A stretch of 64,000 nt of DNA from Maridesulfovibrio ferrireducens (GCF_016342405.1 NZ_JAEINN010000005.1:124001-188000); one strand, 5' to 3'. Positions 27,683-36,394 are shown, counted from the stretch's first letter. Numbers and translations are program-made. Notes: generated from the letters alone by a model not told the origin.

Positions 27683-28285
27683 ATGATTACAATGAAGCTT
27701 CTTCTTTCGCCGATTATATGTGCGTTGATCGGTTGGGTCACAAATTTTCTTGCTGTTAAAATGCTTTTTCATCCGTACAAACCGATTAAAATCGGTCCAT
27801 TTGTTCTTCAGGGGATTTTTCCTAAAAGACAGAAAGAGCTGGCGGAAAGTCTCGGTAAAATGATCGAGCGGGAACTGATATCTCATACTGATATCAAAAA
27901 CGTTATTCATGATCCTGCTTTTATTGAAAAACATAAAGGGGTTATTCTTGAATATCTTGATGTCTTTTTTAGAGAAAAGCTGACAACTCTTCACCCTATG
28001 GTCGGAATGTTTCTGAATGATGAGAATCTTAAGACTGTCAAAGTAATGCTTTCCAAAGAACTTGATGAGATGTTGCCTAAATTGATTGAAACAACGGCTT
28101 CTGAGCTTGAGTGTTCGCTTGATTTTAAATGTTTGGTTCAGGATAAAGTTGAATGTTTTTCCATGGAGCAGCTTGAAGCAATTCTTTTCGGCATAATGAA
28201 GAAAGAATTCAGGTTTATTGAAGTAATCGGTGGTGTACTTGGGTTCATTATAGGTCTTATTCAGGTTTTCATTTTTATTATATAA
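27683..28285 (+). CDS. DUF445-family membrane protein
   Basis: A 200-residue protein with a hydrophobic N-terminal helix (PIICALIGWVTNFLAVKMLF) followed by HPYKPIKIGPFVLQGIFPKR, the DUF445 signature, and a C-terminal hydrophobic hairpin (about 178-200). The family is widespread and of unknown function; this one is the short form. AAGGGA lies 9 bases before ATG 27683. It is monocistronic with its own terminator. An antisense frame covering 27665-28318 is longer but looks like a shadow. Confidence 0.82.
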   Translation: MITMKLLLSPIICALIGWVTNFLAVKMLFHPYKPIKIGPFVLQGIFPKRQKELAESLGKMIERELISHTDIKNVIHDPAFIEKHKGVILEYLDVFFREKLTTLHPMVGMFLNDENLKTVKVMLSKELDEMLPKLIETTASELECSLDFKCLVQDKVECFSMEQLEAILFGIMKKEFRFIEVIGGVLGFIIGLIQVFIFII

Positions 28286-28310
28286 ATAATTTCTATAAAG
28301 ATTTGTTAAG

Positions 28311-28348
28311 CCCATCATTATGAATTATCATTAATGATGGGTTTTTTT
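28311..28348 (+). terminator. Terminator after the DUF445 gene
   Basis: CCCATCATTA (28311-28320) pairs with TAATGATGGG, followed by eight T. It lies 25 bases after the stop. Confidence 0.88.
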
Positions 28349-28393
28349 TATTGGGGGCCGGGGGTAATTGCGAAATGTCCGCAGGAGGTTCTG

Positions 28394-29350
28394 GTGAAAA
28401 AAATTATTTCTGTAGTGCAAGTCATGCTGCTGCTTATGATGGCATCATGTGCTCAGCTTACAGGTCCTTACTACCTTGAACAGGAAAAATACGATCAAGG
28501 AATTGCTGCTCTAGGCGAACAACTGAAAGAGAACCCCGAGGATGCTTCTTCAGCATATTATGTCGGGCGGTATTATCTTGCTTTGGAAAAACAGAAACAA
28601 GCTCAGCCTTATCTGCAACGCGCAGTCAAACTTGATCCGGAAAATGCCAATTATCATTTTTGGTTGGGAGTAGATTACTGGGCGTTAAAAGATTTTAAAA
28701 AGGAACGTGTTGCTTACGGGCGTGCGCTCACTTTAGACCCAAAGCATATTTCAGCAAATCTTTATCTTGGGCACAGTTACCTTGATAAGGGGAAATGGGC
28801 TGAAGCTCTGGTTCAGTATGATAAAGTTATTAAATTGGATAAATATAATCCAGAAGCTTTATATAACCGGGCAGATGCTTTGAAACATTTAGGACGATCT
28901 TCTGAAGAAATTACGGCTTGGAAAAAATTTCTAGAATATTATCCTGATGGGATTTTGGCTATGCGTGCTACCGAAAATCTTAATTTGCACGGAGATTTTA
29001 CCTACCGTAATTTTATTTTAGGTAAGCGTAATGTTACATTAAAAACAATGAAATTTAAGACTGAATCAGCTCGTCTTGATGTTGCCAGTAAAAAATCGCT
29101 GCATGTGCTTGCTGCGATGCTTGAATCAAATAAAAAACTTAGTTTTCATATAGTGGCTTATAAGAAAGGAGACGTTGCTTTGGCTAACAAGCGTGCCCAA
29201 AGTGTTCGTGATTATATTATGGGAGGCCACCCACGGTTAGACTCTAAAAGAATGGAGCTGAGTTGGTTCGGTTCTGCAGAGCGCATTAAACGGGGAGGCA
29301 AAACCTTCTCCATTGATGACTCCGTTCAATTTATTACCGATGTTCAATAG
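28394..29350 (+). CDS. TPR lipoprotein with OmpA-like C-terminal domain
   Basis: A 318-residue lipoprotein. The start is GTG 28394, with a perfect AGGAGG 5 bases before it; the open frame upstream to 28334 is not used. The signal peptide ends at the lipobox MMASCAQ. About four TPR motifs follow (about 30-190, for example LGHSYLDKGKWAEALVQYDK). A divergent OmpA-like domain (about 215-318) contains VALANKRAQSVRDYIM. It probably sits at the outer membrane and contacts peptidoglycan; partner proteins are unknown. The next gene starts 18 bases later and may be co-transcribed. Confidence 0.8.
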   Translation: MKKIISVVQVMLLLMMASCAQLTGPYYLEQEKYDQGIAALGEQLKENPEDASSAYYVGRYYLALEKQKQAQPYLQRAVKLDPENANYHFWLGVDYWALKDFKKERVAYGRALTLDPKHISANLYLGHSYLDKGKWAEALVQYDKVIKLDKYNPEALYNRADALKHLGRSSEEITAWKKFLEYYPDGILAMRATENLNLHGDFTYRNFILGKRNVTLKTMKFKTESARLDVASKKSLHVLAAMLESNKKLSFHIVAYKKGDVALANKRAQSVRDYIMGGHPRLDSKRMELSWFGSAERIKRGGKTFSIDDSVQFITDVQ

Positions 29351-29368
29351 AACCAATAGGAAATTATT

Positions 29369-30352
29369 ATGAAAAAATTATTTAAAGTACTCTTTGGCGG
29401 TTTTGCCGTGCTGACTCTTTGTGTTGTATTAGTAGCTCCTTCCGTTTTAGCTCAAGAGGTTACTGCAACGGATGAAGCAGGCATAACTGAAACAACGACT
29501 GACGATACGACAACGACTGACGATACCACGACGACTGACGATACTACTGCGACTGACGATACGACAACTACGGACGAGACGACGACGGATGAAGGAACTG
29601 AAGAAGTTTCGGCTCCTTCATTTTCAAGTCCTGCTCAGGCAGCAAAAGCTGAAGCTTTAGCCGAAGCCGCATCGTCCGCTGCTGCGGAAATAAGTGCTGA
29701 AGAAATTGCAGAAGCAGAAGCTGTCGTGGATACTGCCAAGTCAGCTGTTGATGAAGCTCAGGCTGCTGTTGATGAAGCTGCTGCATCAGGTGATGAAGAT
29801 GCCTTGGCTGCCGCAGAGGCTGATTTTGCGACGGCGCAGGAAGCGCTTGAAGCCGCACAGGGTGCAGCTGATAATACCCTTGCCGGAGCTGCCTCCGTTG
29901 ATGTTGAAACAATTTCTTCTATGCGTGCTTCTGGTATGGGATGGGGCGTAATTGCTCAGGAGCTGGGAGTTCATCCAAGTACTTTGGGTCTAGGGCTTCA
30001 AAAACAGACTCGTGAACGTGAAGCTCGTGCCACAGCAAAGTCCACTAAGAGTAATCGGGCCACCGGACGTAACACCAAAGAAGGTGTATCAAAGACCCCC
30101 GGAGTTTCCGGTGGTAAAGGTGATAAGTCTATCGGTTTGAGCCGAGCTTCGAGTACTGCGAAGAGTGGCGGCAAGGGGTCTAAGTCTTCTAACGACAGTT
30201 CAGTCTCAGGTGGCCGCGGTAATTCCGGTTCAAAAGGCTCAAGTGCTGGAAATACTGGAAACGTCGGTGGTGGAAACAGCGGTAAGAGCAGTGGAAAAGG
30301 AAATAGCGGAAATAATGGTAAGGGCGGCGGAAACAGCGGTGGTAAAAAGTAA
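29369..30352 (+). CDS. Secreted low-complexity protein with Thr-Asp repeats and Gly/Ser-rich tail
   Basis: A 327-residue protein of unknown function. A signal peptide (about 1-28, ending SVLAQ) is followed by a TTDDTT repeat tract (about 42-75), an Ala/Glu-rich helical part (about 85-175) and a short conserved-looking block, SMRASGMGWGVIAQELGVHP (about 184-203), resembling a small helical motif. The tail (about 235-327) is basic and rich in Gly, Ser, Lys and Asn. The composition suggests a periplasmic or surface protein with disordered ends. It may be co-transcribed with the TPR/OmpA lipoprotein. A terminator follows. Confidence 0.8.
   Translation: MKKLFKVLFGGFAVLTLCVVLVAPSVLAQEVTATDEAGITETTTDDTTTTDDTTTTDDTTATDDTTTTDETTTDEGTEEVSAPSFSSPAQAAKAEALAEAASSAAAEISAEEIAEAEAVVDTAKSAVDEAQAAVDEAAASGDEDALAAAEADFATAQEALEAAQGAADNTLAGAASVDVETISSMRASGMGWGVIAQELGVHPSTLGLGLQKQTREREARATAKSTKSNRATGRNTKEGVSKTPGVSGGKGDKSIGLSRASSTAKSGGKGSKSSNDSSVSGGRGNSGSKGSSAGNTGNVGGGNSGKSSGKGNSGNNGKGGGNSGGKK
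29492..29590 (+). repeat. 18-base tandem repeat encoding TTDDTT units
   Basis: About five imperfect copies of a unit like ACGACTGACGATACGACA lie inside the secreted low-complexity gene. Units of 18 bases keep the frame, so copy number could change by slippage without breaking the gene. Confidence 0.75.
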
Positions 30353-30387
30353 CTGACCACTGTTTTTCTGTTCGTTAATAAGATAGT

Positions 30388-30427
30388 AAAAAAAGCGTCT
30401 CTGAAGTAATCTTCAGAGACGCTTTTT
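30388..30427 (+). terminator. Terminator after the low-complexity secreted protein
   Basis: AAAAAGCGTCTCTGAAG pairs perfectly with CTTCAGAGACGCTTTTT around TAAT. Confidence 0.9.
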
Positions 30428-30467
30428 CTGTTGTGAAACATACCGTAAGAGGTAATGGAGATGCTTA

Positions 30468-31307
30468 ATGGAATGGGGTGAAGTAATCAGGGTAACTCTT
30501 TTTCTCGGGACGGGGATAGGTCTTGCATTATGGGAGAAAGCCGTCCCTCGCCGTAATGGTTTGCCTGATCGGGGTTGGAGGTGGAGTAGTAATCTGGGGA
30601 TGGTGGTAATTTCAGCTATCCTTGTCCGGTTTATATTTCCTGTCCTGCCTGTTGCTTTGGCTTTTATTGTCCTTAAAAATGGCTGGGGCTTGATTCCTTT
30701 AGTGGGATTGCCATTCTGGGGGGAGGGTGTACTAGGCTTTGTTCTTTTGGATTTGGCAATTTACTTTCAACATCGGGCTTTTCATTTCTGGCGCCCTTTG
30801 TGGTTATTGCATCGTATGCATCATGCCGATACATTTTATGATTTTACAACGGGAGTTCGCTTTCATCCTTTAGAATTTATTTTGTCCATGACCTTTAAAC
30901 TTATTTTGGTTGTCGTGTTCGGTATCCAGCCGTTAGCAGTGCTTTGTTTTGAAGTGGTTTTGAACTGTCTGGCTATGTTTAATCATGGCAATATCCGGCT
31001 TCCGCAGAGAGTGGACGAGGTTATGCGTTTATTGGTTGTTACGCCGGATATGCACCGGGTGCATCATTCTACAGATATGCGCGAGATGAATCAAAATTTC
31101 GGTTTTAATTTACCATGGTGGGACAGGCTTTTCGCAACTTACAAAGCTCAGCCGGATTTGGGACACGAAAAGATGGTTATCGGGCTTAATATTTTTAGAG
31201 ATAAAAAATATCGTTCACTACACCTGATGCTGGCGATGCCGTTTATTAAAGCAGGAGCCACGAAGCTAAAAGTAGAAAAGCCAGAGAAAGTAGAAAAGTT
31301 AGAGTAG
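30468..31307 (+). CDS. Sterol desaturase / fatty acid hydroxylase family membrane protein
   Basis: A 279-residue inner-membrane protein with about four hydrophobic segments and the histidine clusters of di-iron hydroxylases: HRAFH (about residue 102), HRMHHAD (about 115) and HRVHHS (about 198), with HPLEF between them. Such enzymes hydroxylate or desaturate lipids using oxygen, which is unusual for an organism with an anaerobic outlook. The real substrate is unknown. The C-terminal tail is a Lys/Glu/Pro repeat (VEKPEKVEKLE). It is monocistronic, flanked by terminators. Confidence 0.85.
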   Translation: MEWGEVIRVTLFLGTGIGLALWEKAVPRRNGLPDRGWRWSSNLGMVVISAILVRFIFPVLPVALAFIVLKNGWGLIPLVGLPFWGEGVLGFVLLDLAIYFQHRAFHFWRPLWLLHRMHHADTFYDFTTGVRFHPLEFILSMTFKLILVVVFGIQPLAVLCFEVVLNCLAMFNHGNIRLPQRVDEVMRLLVVTPDMHRVHHSTDMREMNQNFGFNLPWWDRLFATYKAQPDLGHEKMVIGLNIFRDKKYRSLHLMLAMPFIKAGATKLKVEKPEKVEKLE

Positions 31308-31380
31308 GAAAGATAAATTAAGAAATTAGAGCAGGGCGAGTAGAACAGATATATAAAGTAGTTATAAGTAGATTAGTAAT

Positions 31381-31419
31381 AAAAAAGCGTCCCAGGATTA
31401 AAATCCGGGGACGCTTTTT
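31381..31419. terminator. Bidirectional terminator between the hydroxylase and rpe genes
   Basis: AAAAGCGTCCCAGGAT pairs with ATCCGGGGACGCTTTT around TAAA with one mismatch, with an A run on the left and a T run on the right. Confidence 0.88.
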
Positions 31420-31440
31420 GTGTTTTTATGGAAACTAGAA

Positions 31441-32112
31441 TTATTTTCCGGCGCAACGTTCTAAGAATAATTTGTGACGTTTTGCATAAGGAGGGAAGTT
31501 AAAGAAAGCTGATCCTGAAACAAGCACATCTGCGCCCGCTTCAACCAATTCTCTGCAATTATCGATGGTGACACCACCGTCGAGCTGAATAAGGGTATCT
31601 GCTCCCTGTTCAGTAATCATTGCTTTTAAATCCCTGACTTTGTCTGTGCAGAAAGGAATATATTTCTGCCCACCGAAGCCGGGGTTAACACTCATTATGA
31701 GAACCATGTATAACTGCGGAATCAGATACTTAATTGATTCCAGAGGAGTTGCCGGATTGAGAGCAATGGCGGGTTTCGCACCTGCTTCAACGATGGCGGC
31801 AACAGTTCTTTCAAGGTGATTTGTAGATTCAGCGTGAATGCAGATAAGATCTGCACCGGCATTAGCAAAGTCAGTGATATATCTTTCAGGCTGTTCAATC
31901 ATAAGATGACAGTCGAAAAACAGATTGCATTCTTTACGCATGGACTTGATGACGGGCGGACCAAAGGTGATGTTCGGCACGAAATTACCGTCCATAACAT
32001 CAAGATGAGCCCATTTCAGTCCTGCTTCTTCAAGAGCCTTAAGTTCGTTTGCCAATCTGCTGAAATCGCATGAAAGCAGCGAAGGTGAAATTATGGTTTC
32101 TTTTTCAGCCAT
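31441..32112 (-). CDS. rpe: Ribulose-phosphate 3-epimerase
   Basis: Interconverts ribulose 5-phosphate and xylulose 5-phosphate. It has 223 residues, a TIM barrel. Motifs are SPSLLSCDFSRLANEL, HLDVMDGNFVPNITFGP, DCHLMIEQPERYI, MSVNPGFGGQKYIP and QLDGGVTIDNC; the metal histidines and catalytic aspartates are in place. ATG 32112 has AAGGAGA upstream and overlaps the previous stop by 1 base, so it is the last gene of the haem cluster transcript although unrelated to haem. Confidence 0.96.
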   Translation of the reverse strand: MAEKETIISPSLLSCDFSRLANELKALEEAGLKWAHLDVMDGNFVPNITFGPPVIKSMRKECNLFFDCHLMIEQPERYITDFANAGADLICIHAESTNHLERTVAAIVEAGAKPAIALNPATPLESIKYLIPQLYMVLIMSVNPGFGGQKYIPFCTDKVRDLKAMITEQGADTLIQLDGGVTIDNCRELVEAGADVLVSGSAFFNFPPYAKRHKLFLERCAGK

Positions 32113-32579
32113 TAGTCATTCTCCTTGCTTTCGCCGTCCATATTAAAATCTACTTTGATTTTAAACATAGTGCTTGCTGGCAGATTGAGGATATCAATTC
32201 CGGTTTTATCAGTGATGGACTGGAGTGTGTTTACAACATTATCCCAGTCCGGGCCGATGTAAGTGAACCATATGTTGAATTCATTTTCACGAAGATAATT
32301 ATGAGTGACACCTTTGTGTTTATTAACTTCGGCAACGAATTCTTCGATTTTTTCTTCGGGTACTTTAGCCGCGCAAAGGGTTGATCTCCAGCCAAGTTCT
32401 CTTGAACCGAAGTTTGCTCCTATCCTGCGGATTACACCCTCTTCTCTAAGCTTCGCAACCCTGTTCAGGGCTTCATCTTCGTTAATCCCTACCTGTTCGC
32501 CGATGACAGCGTATGGACGGGAGGCGATAGGAAATCCTGATTGGATGATGGCAAGTATCTGCTTATCTAAAGCGTCCAT
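32112..32579 (-). CDS. Siroheme decarboxylase subunit (AhbA/AhbB family)
   Basis: Part of the enzyme that removes two carboxyl groups from siroheme to give 12,18-didecarboxysiroheme in the alternative haem pathway. The 155 residues have an AsnC-like N-terminal helix-turn-helix (about 1-60, MDALDKQILAIIQSGFPIAS, AKLREEGVIRRIGANF) and a catalytic RAM-like domain (SRELGWRSTLCAAKVPEEK, THNYLRENEFNIWFTY). The THNY histidine-tyrosine region matches the family's active site. The active enzyme is usually an AhbA-AhbB heterodimer; only one subunit is here, and I cannot say which. The start is adjacent to the ahbD stop. Confidence 0.88.
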   Translation of the reverse strand: MDALDKQILAIIQSGFPIASRPYAVIGEQVGINEDEALNRVAKLREEGVIRRIGANFGSRELGWRSTLCAAKVPEEKIEEFVAEVNKHKGVTHNYLRENEFNIWFTYIGPDWDNVVNTLQSITDKTGIDILNLPASTMFKIKVDFNMDGESKEND

Positions 32580-33725
32580 TTAGGAGTCCTTTTTCGGTTT
32601 TTTCTTTGGAGTGTATGAACACAGCGGTTCAGGTCCGAGGTAGTTGCCTTCCATTGTGGCAGCGCGGGCGCGGCAGCCTCCGCAGACTTTTTCAAATTCG
32701 CAGTATCCGCATTTACCGTCATAGGTTGCCGGATTTCTGAGATTTAAAAATTGCTGAGATTTGCTCCAGATCTGCGGGAAAGGAATGTCGCGGACGTTTC
32801 CGCAATCAAGGTCAAGGTAACCGCAAGGCTGAACTTGTCCGGTGTGAGAAATAAAACAGAAACCGACTCCGCCGAGACAGCCGCGGCTTACTGCGTCGAG
32901 GCCGAAATTCTCGAAATTAACTGGGATTCCGTCTTCTTTAGCACGTTGTCTCAGGATGCGGTGATAGTGAGGAGCACATGTTGCTTTAAGCTGCATGTCA
33001 GTGGTTTTCTGGAAGTCATAGAACCAGTTCAGCACTTCTTCGTACTCATCGGCACTGATAACCTGCTCGCCAAGTTCAGAAGCTCTGCCTGTAGGAACCA
33101 GCAGGAAAATATGCCATGCCGAGGCTCCGAGGTCTCTGGCAAGGTGGAAGATTTCCTTGAACATGTGCAGATTGTTACGAGTTACCGTGGTGTTGATCTG
33201 GAACTCAATTCCTGCATCTTTAAGGAACTGAATGCCGCGCATTGATGAATCATACGCACCTTTCTCACCTCTGAATTCATCGTGAAGCTCAGCAGAAGCG
33301 GCATCAATTGAGATTGAACACCGTTCAATTCCGATTTCTTTGAGGGTAACGGAGTTTTCAGCGGTAAGAAGTGTTCCGTTAGGTGCCATTACGCAGCGCA
33401 AATCTTTTGTCTTGGCGTAGGCGACCAGCTCGAAAACATCTTTTCTGAGCAGAGGTTCTCCGCCTGTGAAAATAATGATGGGGTTTCCAGTTTCAGGGAA
33501 AGTATCGATGAGAGCTTTTGCTTCATCAGTGGAAAGTTCACCGGGATAAGGTTCCGGATGGGCTTCCGCGCGGCAATGCTTACACGCAAGGTTGCATGAA
33601 CGGGTTACTTCCCATGCAATCAGTCGCAGAGGTGGTGATCCGTCAGCGTTTTTCTGAGGGATGGGATTAACGCCCGGATGACCAGCAGGATGTCCGGCTG
33701 GATGTGAATTGTTATTATCACTCAT
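32580..33725 (-). CDS. ahbD: Haem synthase AhbD (radical SAM, Fe-coproporphyrin III decarboxylase)
   Basis: Final step of the alternative haem pathway, converting Fe-coproporphyrin III to haem b. It has 381 residues. A His/Pro-rich N-terminus (HPAGHPAGHPG) leads to LRLIAWEVTRSCNLACKHCR, which holds the CxxxCxxC cluster motif, then TGGEPLLRKDVFELV. C-terminal cysteines (CLGGVGFC, CGYCEFEKVCGGCRAR) would bind a second iron-sulphur cluster as in SPASM enzymes. It lies between hemB and the siroheme decarboxylase gene with almost no spacing. Confidence 0.93.
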   Translation of the reverse strand: MSDNNNSHPAGHPAGHPGVNPIPQKNADGSPPLRLIAWEVTRSCNLACKHCRAEAHPEPYPGELSTDEAKALIDTFPETGNPIIIFTGGEPLLRKDVFELVAYAKTKDLRCVMAPNGTLLTAENSVTLKEIGIERCSISIDAASAELHDEFRGEKGAYDSSMRGIQFLKDAGIEFQINTTVTRNNLHMFKEIFHLARDLGASAWHIFLLVPTGRASELGEQVISADEYEEVLNWFYDFQKTTDMQLKATCAPHYHRILRQRAKEDGIPVNFENFGLDAVSRGCLGGVGFCFISHTGQVQPCGYLDLDCGNVRDIPFPQIWSKSQQFLNLRNPATYDGKCGYCEFEKVCGGCRARAATMEGNYLGPEPLCSYTPKKKPKKDS

Positions 33726-33726
33726 A

Positions 33727-34710
33727 TTATTTATTACCCATGTATTTGAGTACGTCTTCTGTGAAGTAGGTCAGGATTAAATCTGCTCCGGCACGTTTAA
33801 GCCCGATAAGAGATTCCATGACTACAGCTTTTTCGTCAATCCAGCCGTTTATTCCGGCTGCTTTGATCATCGAATATTCGCCGCTGACTTGATAAGCCGC
33901 AACAGGCAAATCAAAGGAGTCGCGGACCATGCGGATGACATCCTGATACGGTCCTGCCGGTTTGACCATGAGAATATCCGCACCTTCGATAACGTCTGCG
34001 GCTGCCTCGCGAAGTCCTTCGCGTGCGTTTGCAGGGTCCATCTGGTAGGTTTTGCGGTCGCCGAACTGAGGAGAGCTTTCCGCTGCTTCCCTGAAAGGTC
34101 CGTAGTATGCAGATGCGTATTTCACAGCGTAAGACATTATGGGAAGTTCTTCAAATCCAGACTCATCAAGCAACTCGCGAATGGCGGCAACGCGTCCGTC
34201 CATCATATCGGAAGGGGCTACTATGTCAGCTCCTGCTTTTGCATGAGAGAGAGCTGTTTTTGCAAGAAGATCAAGGGTCGGATCATTAAGAACTCTACCG
34301 TCCTTGATTAACCCGCAGTGCCCGTGCGACGTGAATTCGCAAAGACAGACATCAGTACAGACAACGAGGTCCGGCCAGAGCCCTTTAATCATTTTAACAG
34401 CCTGCTGAACAATGCCTTCTTCAGCATAGGCCTGTGAACCTACGGAGTCTTTTTCTGCAGGAATTCCGAAAAGTATCAGGCTCTTAAGTCCGTTTTCAAC
34501 CGCTTCACGAACTTGCAGTTCAAGCTGTTTAAGGCTTAGTTGAAACTGGCCGGGCATGGAAGAGATAGGTTTTTTAAAGTTTTGATTGTCTGTTTCAACG
34601 ACAAAATAAGGCATCATTAAATCAGCGGGGGAAAGGGACGTTTCTCTGACTATATCGCGAATTACAGCGGTTCGTCTGAGTCTGCGCCCTCTGTGAAAGT
34701 CGAATACCAT
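33727..34710 (-). CDS. hemB: Delta-aminolevulinic acid dehydratase (porphobilinogen synthase)
   Basis: Condenses two 5-aminolevulinate into porphobilinogen. It has 327 residues. Visible motifs are [18 protein letters not shown], the metal-site region [13 protein letters not shown], the Schiff-base lysines in MSYAVKYAS and [10 protein letters not shown], and YQVSGEY. GGAG precedes ATG 34710. It stands between ahbC and ahbD, linking early tetrapyrrole synthesis with the late haem steps in one transcript. A stable hairpin lies in the 166-base gap before it. Confidence 0.97.
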   Translation of the reverse strand: MVFDFHRGRRLRRTAVIRDIVRETSLSPADLMMPYFVVETDNQNFKKPISSMPGQFQLSLKQLELQVREAVENGLKSLILFGIPAEKDSVGSQAYAEEGIVQQAVKMIKGLWPDLVVCTDVCLCEFTSHGHCGLIKDGRVLNDPTLDLLAKTALSHAKAGADIVAPSDMMDGRVAAIRELLDESGFEELPIMSYAVKYASAYYGPFREAAESSPQFGDRKTYQMDPANAREGLREAAADVIEGADILMVKPAGPYQDVIRMVRDSFDLPVAAYQVSGEYSMIKAAGINGWIDEKAVVMESLIGLKRAGADLILTYFTEDVLKYMGNK

Positions 34711-34783
34711 AGCTTTCTCCGTTATAAACGGTGAAACGTTGCAGAAATCCGGTAAGTGTTGGCCGGAAAAGCTTTATACCGCA

Positions 34784-34818
34784 AATCCCGGCGGACCTCA
34801 AAGAAGGCCGCCGGGATT
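34784..34818 (-). other. Stable hairpin between ahbC and hemB
   Basis: AATCCCGGCGG (34784-34794) pairs perfectly with CCGCCGGGATT (34808-34818). No T run follows on either strand, so it is not a classical terminator. A small second hairpin, CTGTTG/CAACAG, is at 34851-34866. They may adjust mRNA stability or the ahbC to hemB ratio. Confidence 0.6.
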
Positions 34819-34876
34819 AATATATCGTCGTCTGGGCGACTACTGAGTGTCTGTTGTGAGCAACAGAATGCAGCAG

Positions 34877-36061
34877 CTAGTCTTTTTTGATTTCTTCGTC
34901 GGTGAGGTAACATGCCGGGTCTTGAGCCCAAATGTCATCGTAAACAGCTTCAGCTCTGGCGCGGAAGTTACCGGCACAGATGTTGAGGTAACGACATTCT
35001 GCACATCTACCGCCTACGTAAGGCTTTTTATCTTTAAGTTTGTGGAGCAGTTCAATTTTGGGATCGGTCCAGATTTCGGAGAATGGGCGTTCAAGCACGT
35101 TTCCGAAAGTATGGTTACGCCAGAACTGGTCTGCGTGAACCTGTCCGTCCCAAGAGATACAGCCGATACCGCGACCGGAGCTGTTTCCTTCATTGTACTG
35201 GAGAAGCTTAAGAACTTCTTTAGCTCTTTCAGGATCTTCTTTAAGCATACGCAGGTAAACGTATGGTCCGTCAGCGTGGTTGTCTACAGTCAGGATTTCT
35301 TTAGGAGTTCCTGCATCAGCCATGGCTCTTGTTTCGTCCATAATCAGATCGACAACCTGACGTGTTTCTGCGTGAGATAGATCTTCTTTGATCATTTCAG
35401 AACCACGGCCTGAATATACCAGATGGTAGAAACATGCTCTTGGAACTTCGAGTTCTTTAAGAAGTTTGAAAATGGTCGGAACTTCTTTCCAGTTATGTTT
35501 GTTGAGTGTGAAGCGCAGACCTACTTTAAGTCCTTCAGCTTTACAGTTTTCAACACCTTGAAGAGCTTTTTTGAAAGATCCTTTTACACCGCGGAACTTA
35601 TCGTGAGTTTCTTCTCCGCCGTCGAGGGAGATACCTACGTAAGAAAGGCCGACTTCTTTAAGTTCTTTAGCCTTATCTTTGGTGATGAGAGTTCCGTTAG
35701 TAGAAATAACAGCTCTCATACCCTTGCCTACTGTGTAATGAGCAAGTTCAACCAAGTCTTTGCGGACAAGTGGTTCGCCGCCGGAGAAAAGCATAACTGG
35801 AGCACCGAATTGTGCAAGGTCGTCAATTATGGTTTTTGCCTGAGAGGTTGAAATCTCGTCTTTACCGTCAGGGTCAACAGCCTGAGCGTAACAATGAACG
35901 CATTTAAGGTTGCATCTTCTGGTCATGTTCCAGACGACAACAGGTTTTTTATCTTCGGAAAACTGGAGAAGATGGGAAGGGAGTTTTGCTGAATCACGTC
36001 CGTAGCGCAGGACATCAGAAGGTTCAACAGCGCCACAGTAAAGTTTTGAAATACCAATCAT
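34877..36061 (-). CDS. ahbC: 12,18-didecarboxysiroheme deacetylase AhbC (radical SAM)
   Basis: Removes the two acetate side chains of didecarboxysiroheme to give Fe-coproporphyrin III. It has 394 residues. The start MIGISKLYCGAVEPSDVLRY is characteristic of AhbC. The radical SAM motif CNLKCVHCYAQA is near residue 53, with FSGGEPLVRKDLVELA after it. The C-terminal cysteines (CISWDGQV, CAECRYLNICAGNFRAR) suggest an auxiliary cluster. GAGG lies 8 bases before ATG 36061. It is first of the ahbC-hemB-ahbD-ahb-rpe series. Confidence 0.94.
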   Translation of the reverse strand: MIGISKLYCGAVEPSDVLRYGRDSAKLPSHLLQFSEDKKPVVVWNMTRRCNLKCVHCYAQAVDPDGKDEISTSQAKTIIDDLAQFGAPVMLFSGGEPLVRKDLVELAHYTVGKGMRAVISTNGTLITKDKAKELKEVGLSYVGISLDGGEETHDKFRGVKGSFKKALQGVENCKAEGLKVGLRFTLNKHNWKEVPTIFKLLKELEVPRACFYHLVYSGRGSEMIKEDLSHAETRQVVDLIMDETRAMADAGTPKEILTVDNHADGPYVYLRMLKEDPERAKEVLKLLQYNEGNSSGRGIGCISWDGQVHADQFWRNHTFGNVLERPFSEIWTDPKIELLHKLKDKKPYVGGRCAECRYLNICAGNFRARAEAVYDDIWAQDPACYLTDEEIKKD

Positions 36062-36394
36062 TTAAAAAGTCCTCACTAGCCGGGGAAATAGTTTCCGTGC
36101 CAGGTTATTGGGTTAGAACGATTTTTTTCAGGGACGGAGGCCTATTCATTAAATCTCGATTCCGTCGACTCGTGAAATTATCGATTATTCATACTGAATG
36201 AGTGGTTTGGATTACCACAAATGACGACAGGGGAAAAGTCGAAATTAAGTGTATTGTTTAATATATGTAATTATTTGAAATTAAAGTAATATTTGTTGGA
36301 TATGATATGTTTTGAGAAGGTGGACCCCAAAAAAAACATCCTCCTTAGGTTCTAAACTGAAGGAGGATGAGTGAAACATGTAATTATTTAAAAG
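36062..36394. other. 333-base intergenic region upstream of ahbC
   Basis: Contains the ahbC promoter region on the minus strand and, at its right side, the terminator of the next leftward gene. I could not pick a convincing -35/-10 pair. GTGG and CCAC arms near 36207-36222 form a weak dyad. No ORF is supported. Confidence 0.55.
36329..36369 (-). terminator. Terminator after the OmpA-like lipoprotein gene
   Basis: CATCCTCCTT pairs with AAGGAGGATG (36337-36369). The A run at 36329-36336 gives eight U on the minus-strand transcript. Confidence 0.88.

Noticed and set aside
27665-28318. Long minus-strand open frame (217 codons) covering the DUF445 gene
   Set aside because: It is rich in Phe, Asn, Lys and His without any family pattern. 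The plus-strand gene has a ribosome binding site, recognisable motifs and its own terminator, so this is a shadow.
29998-30441. Proline-rich minus-strand frame of 147 codons
   Set aside because: It is the mirror of the Gly/Ser-rich tail coding region and the terminator; proline repeats are the expected antisense of glycine codons.
36080-36110. TGGCACG-like sigma-54 element upstream of ahbC on the minus strand
   Set aside because: The -24 half is good but no TTGC follows at the right distance, so the -12 half is missing.
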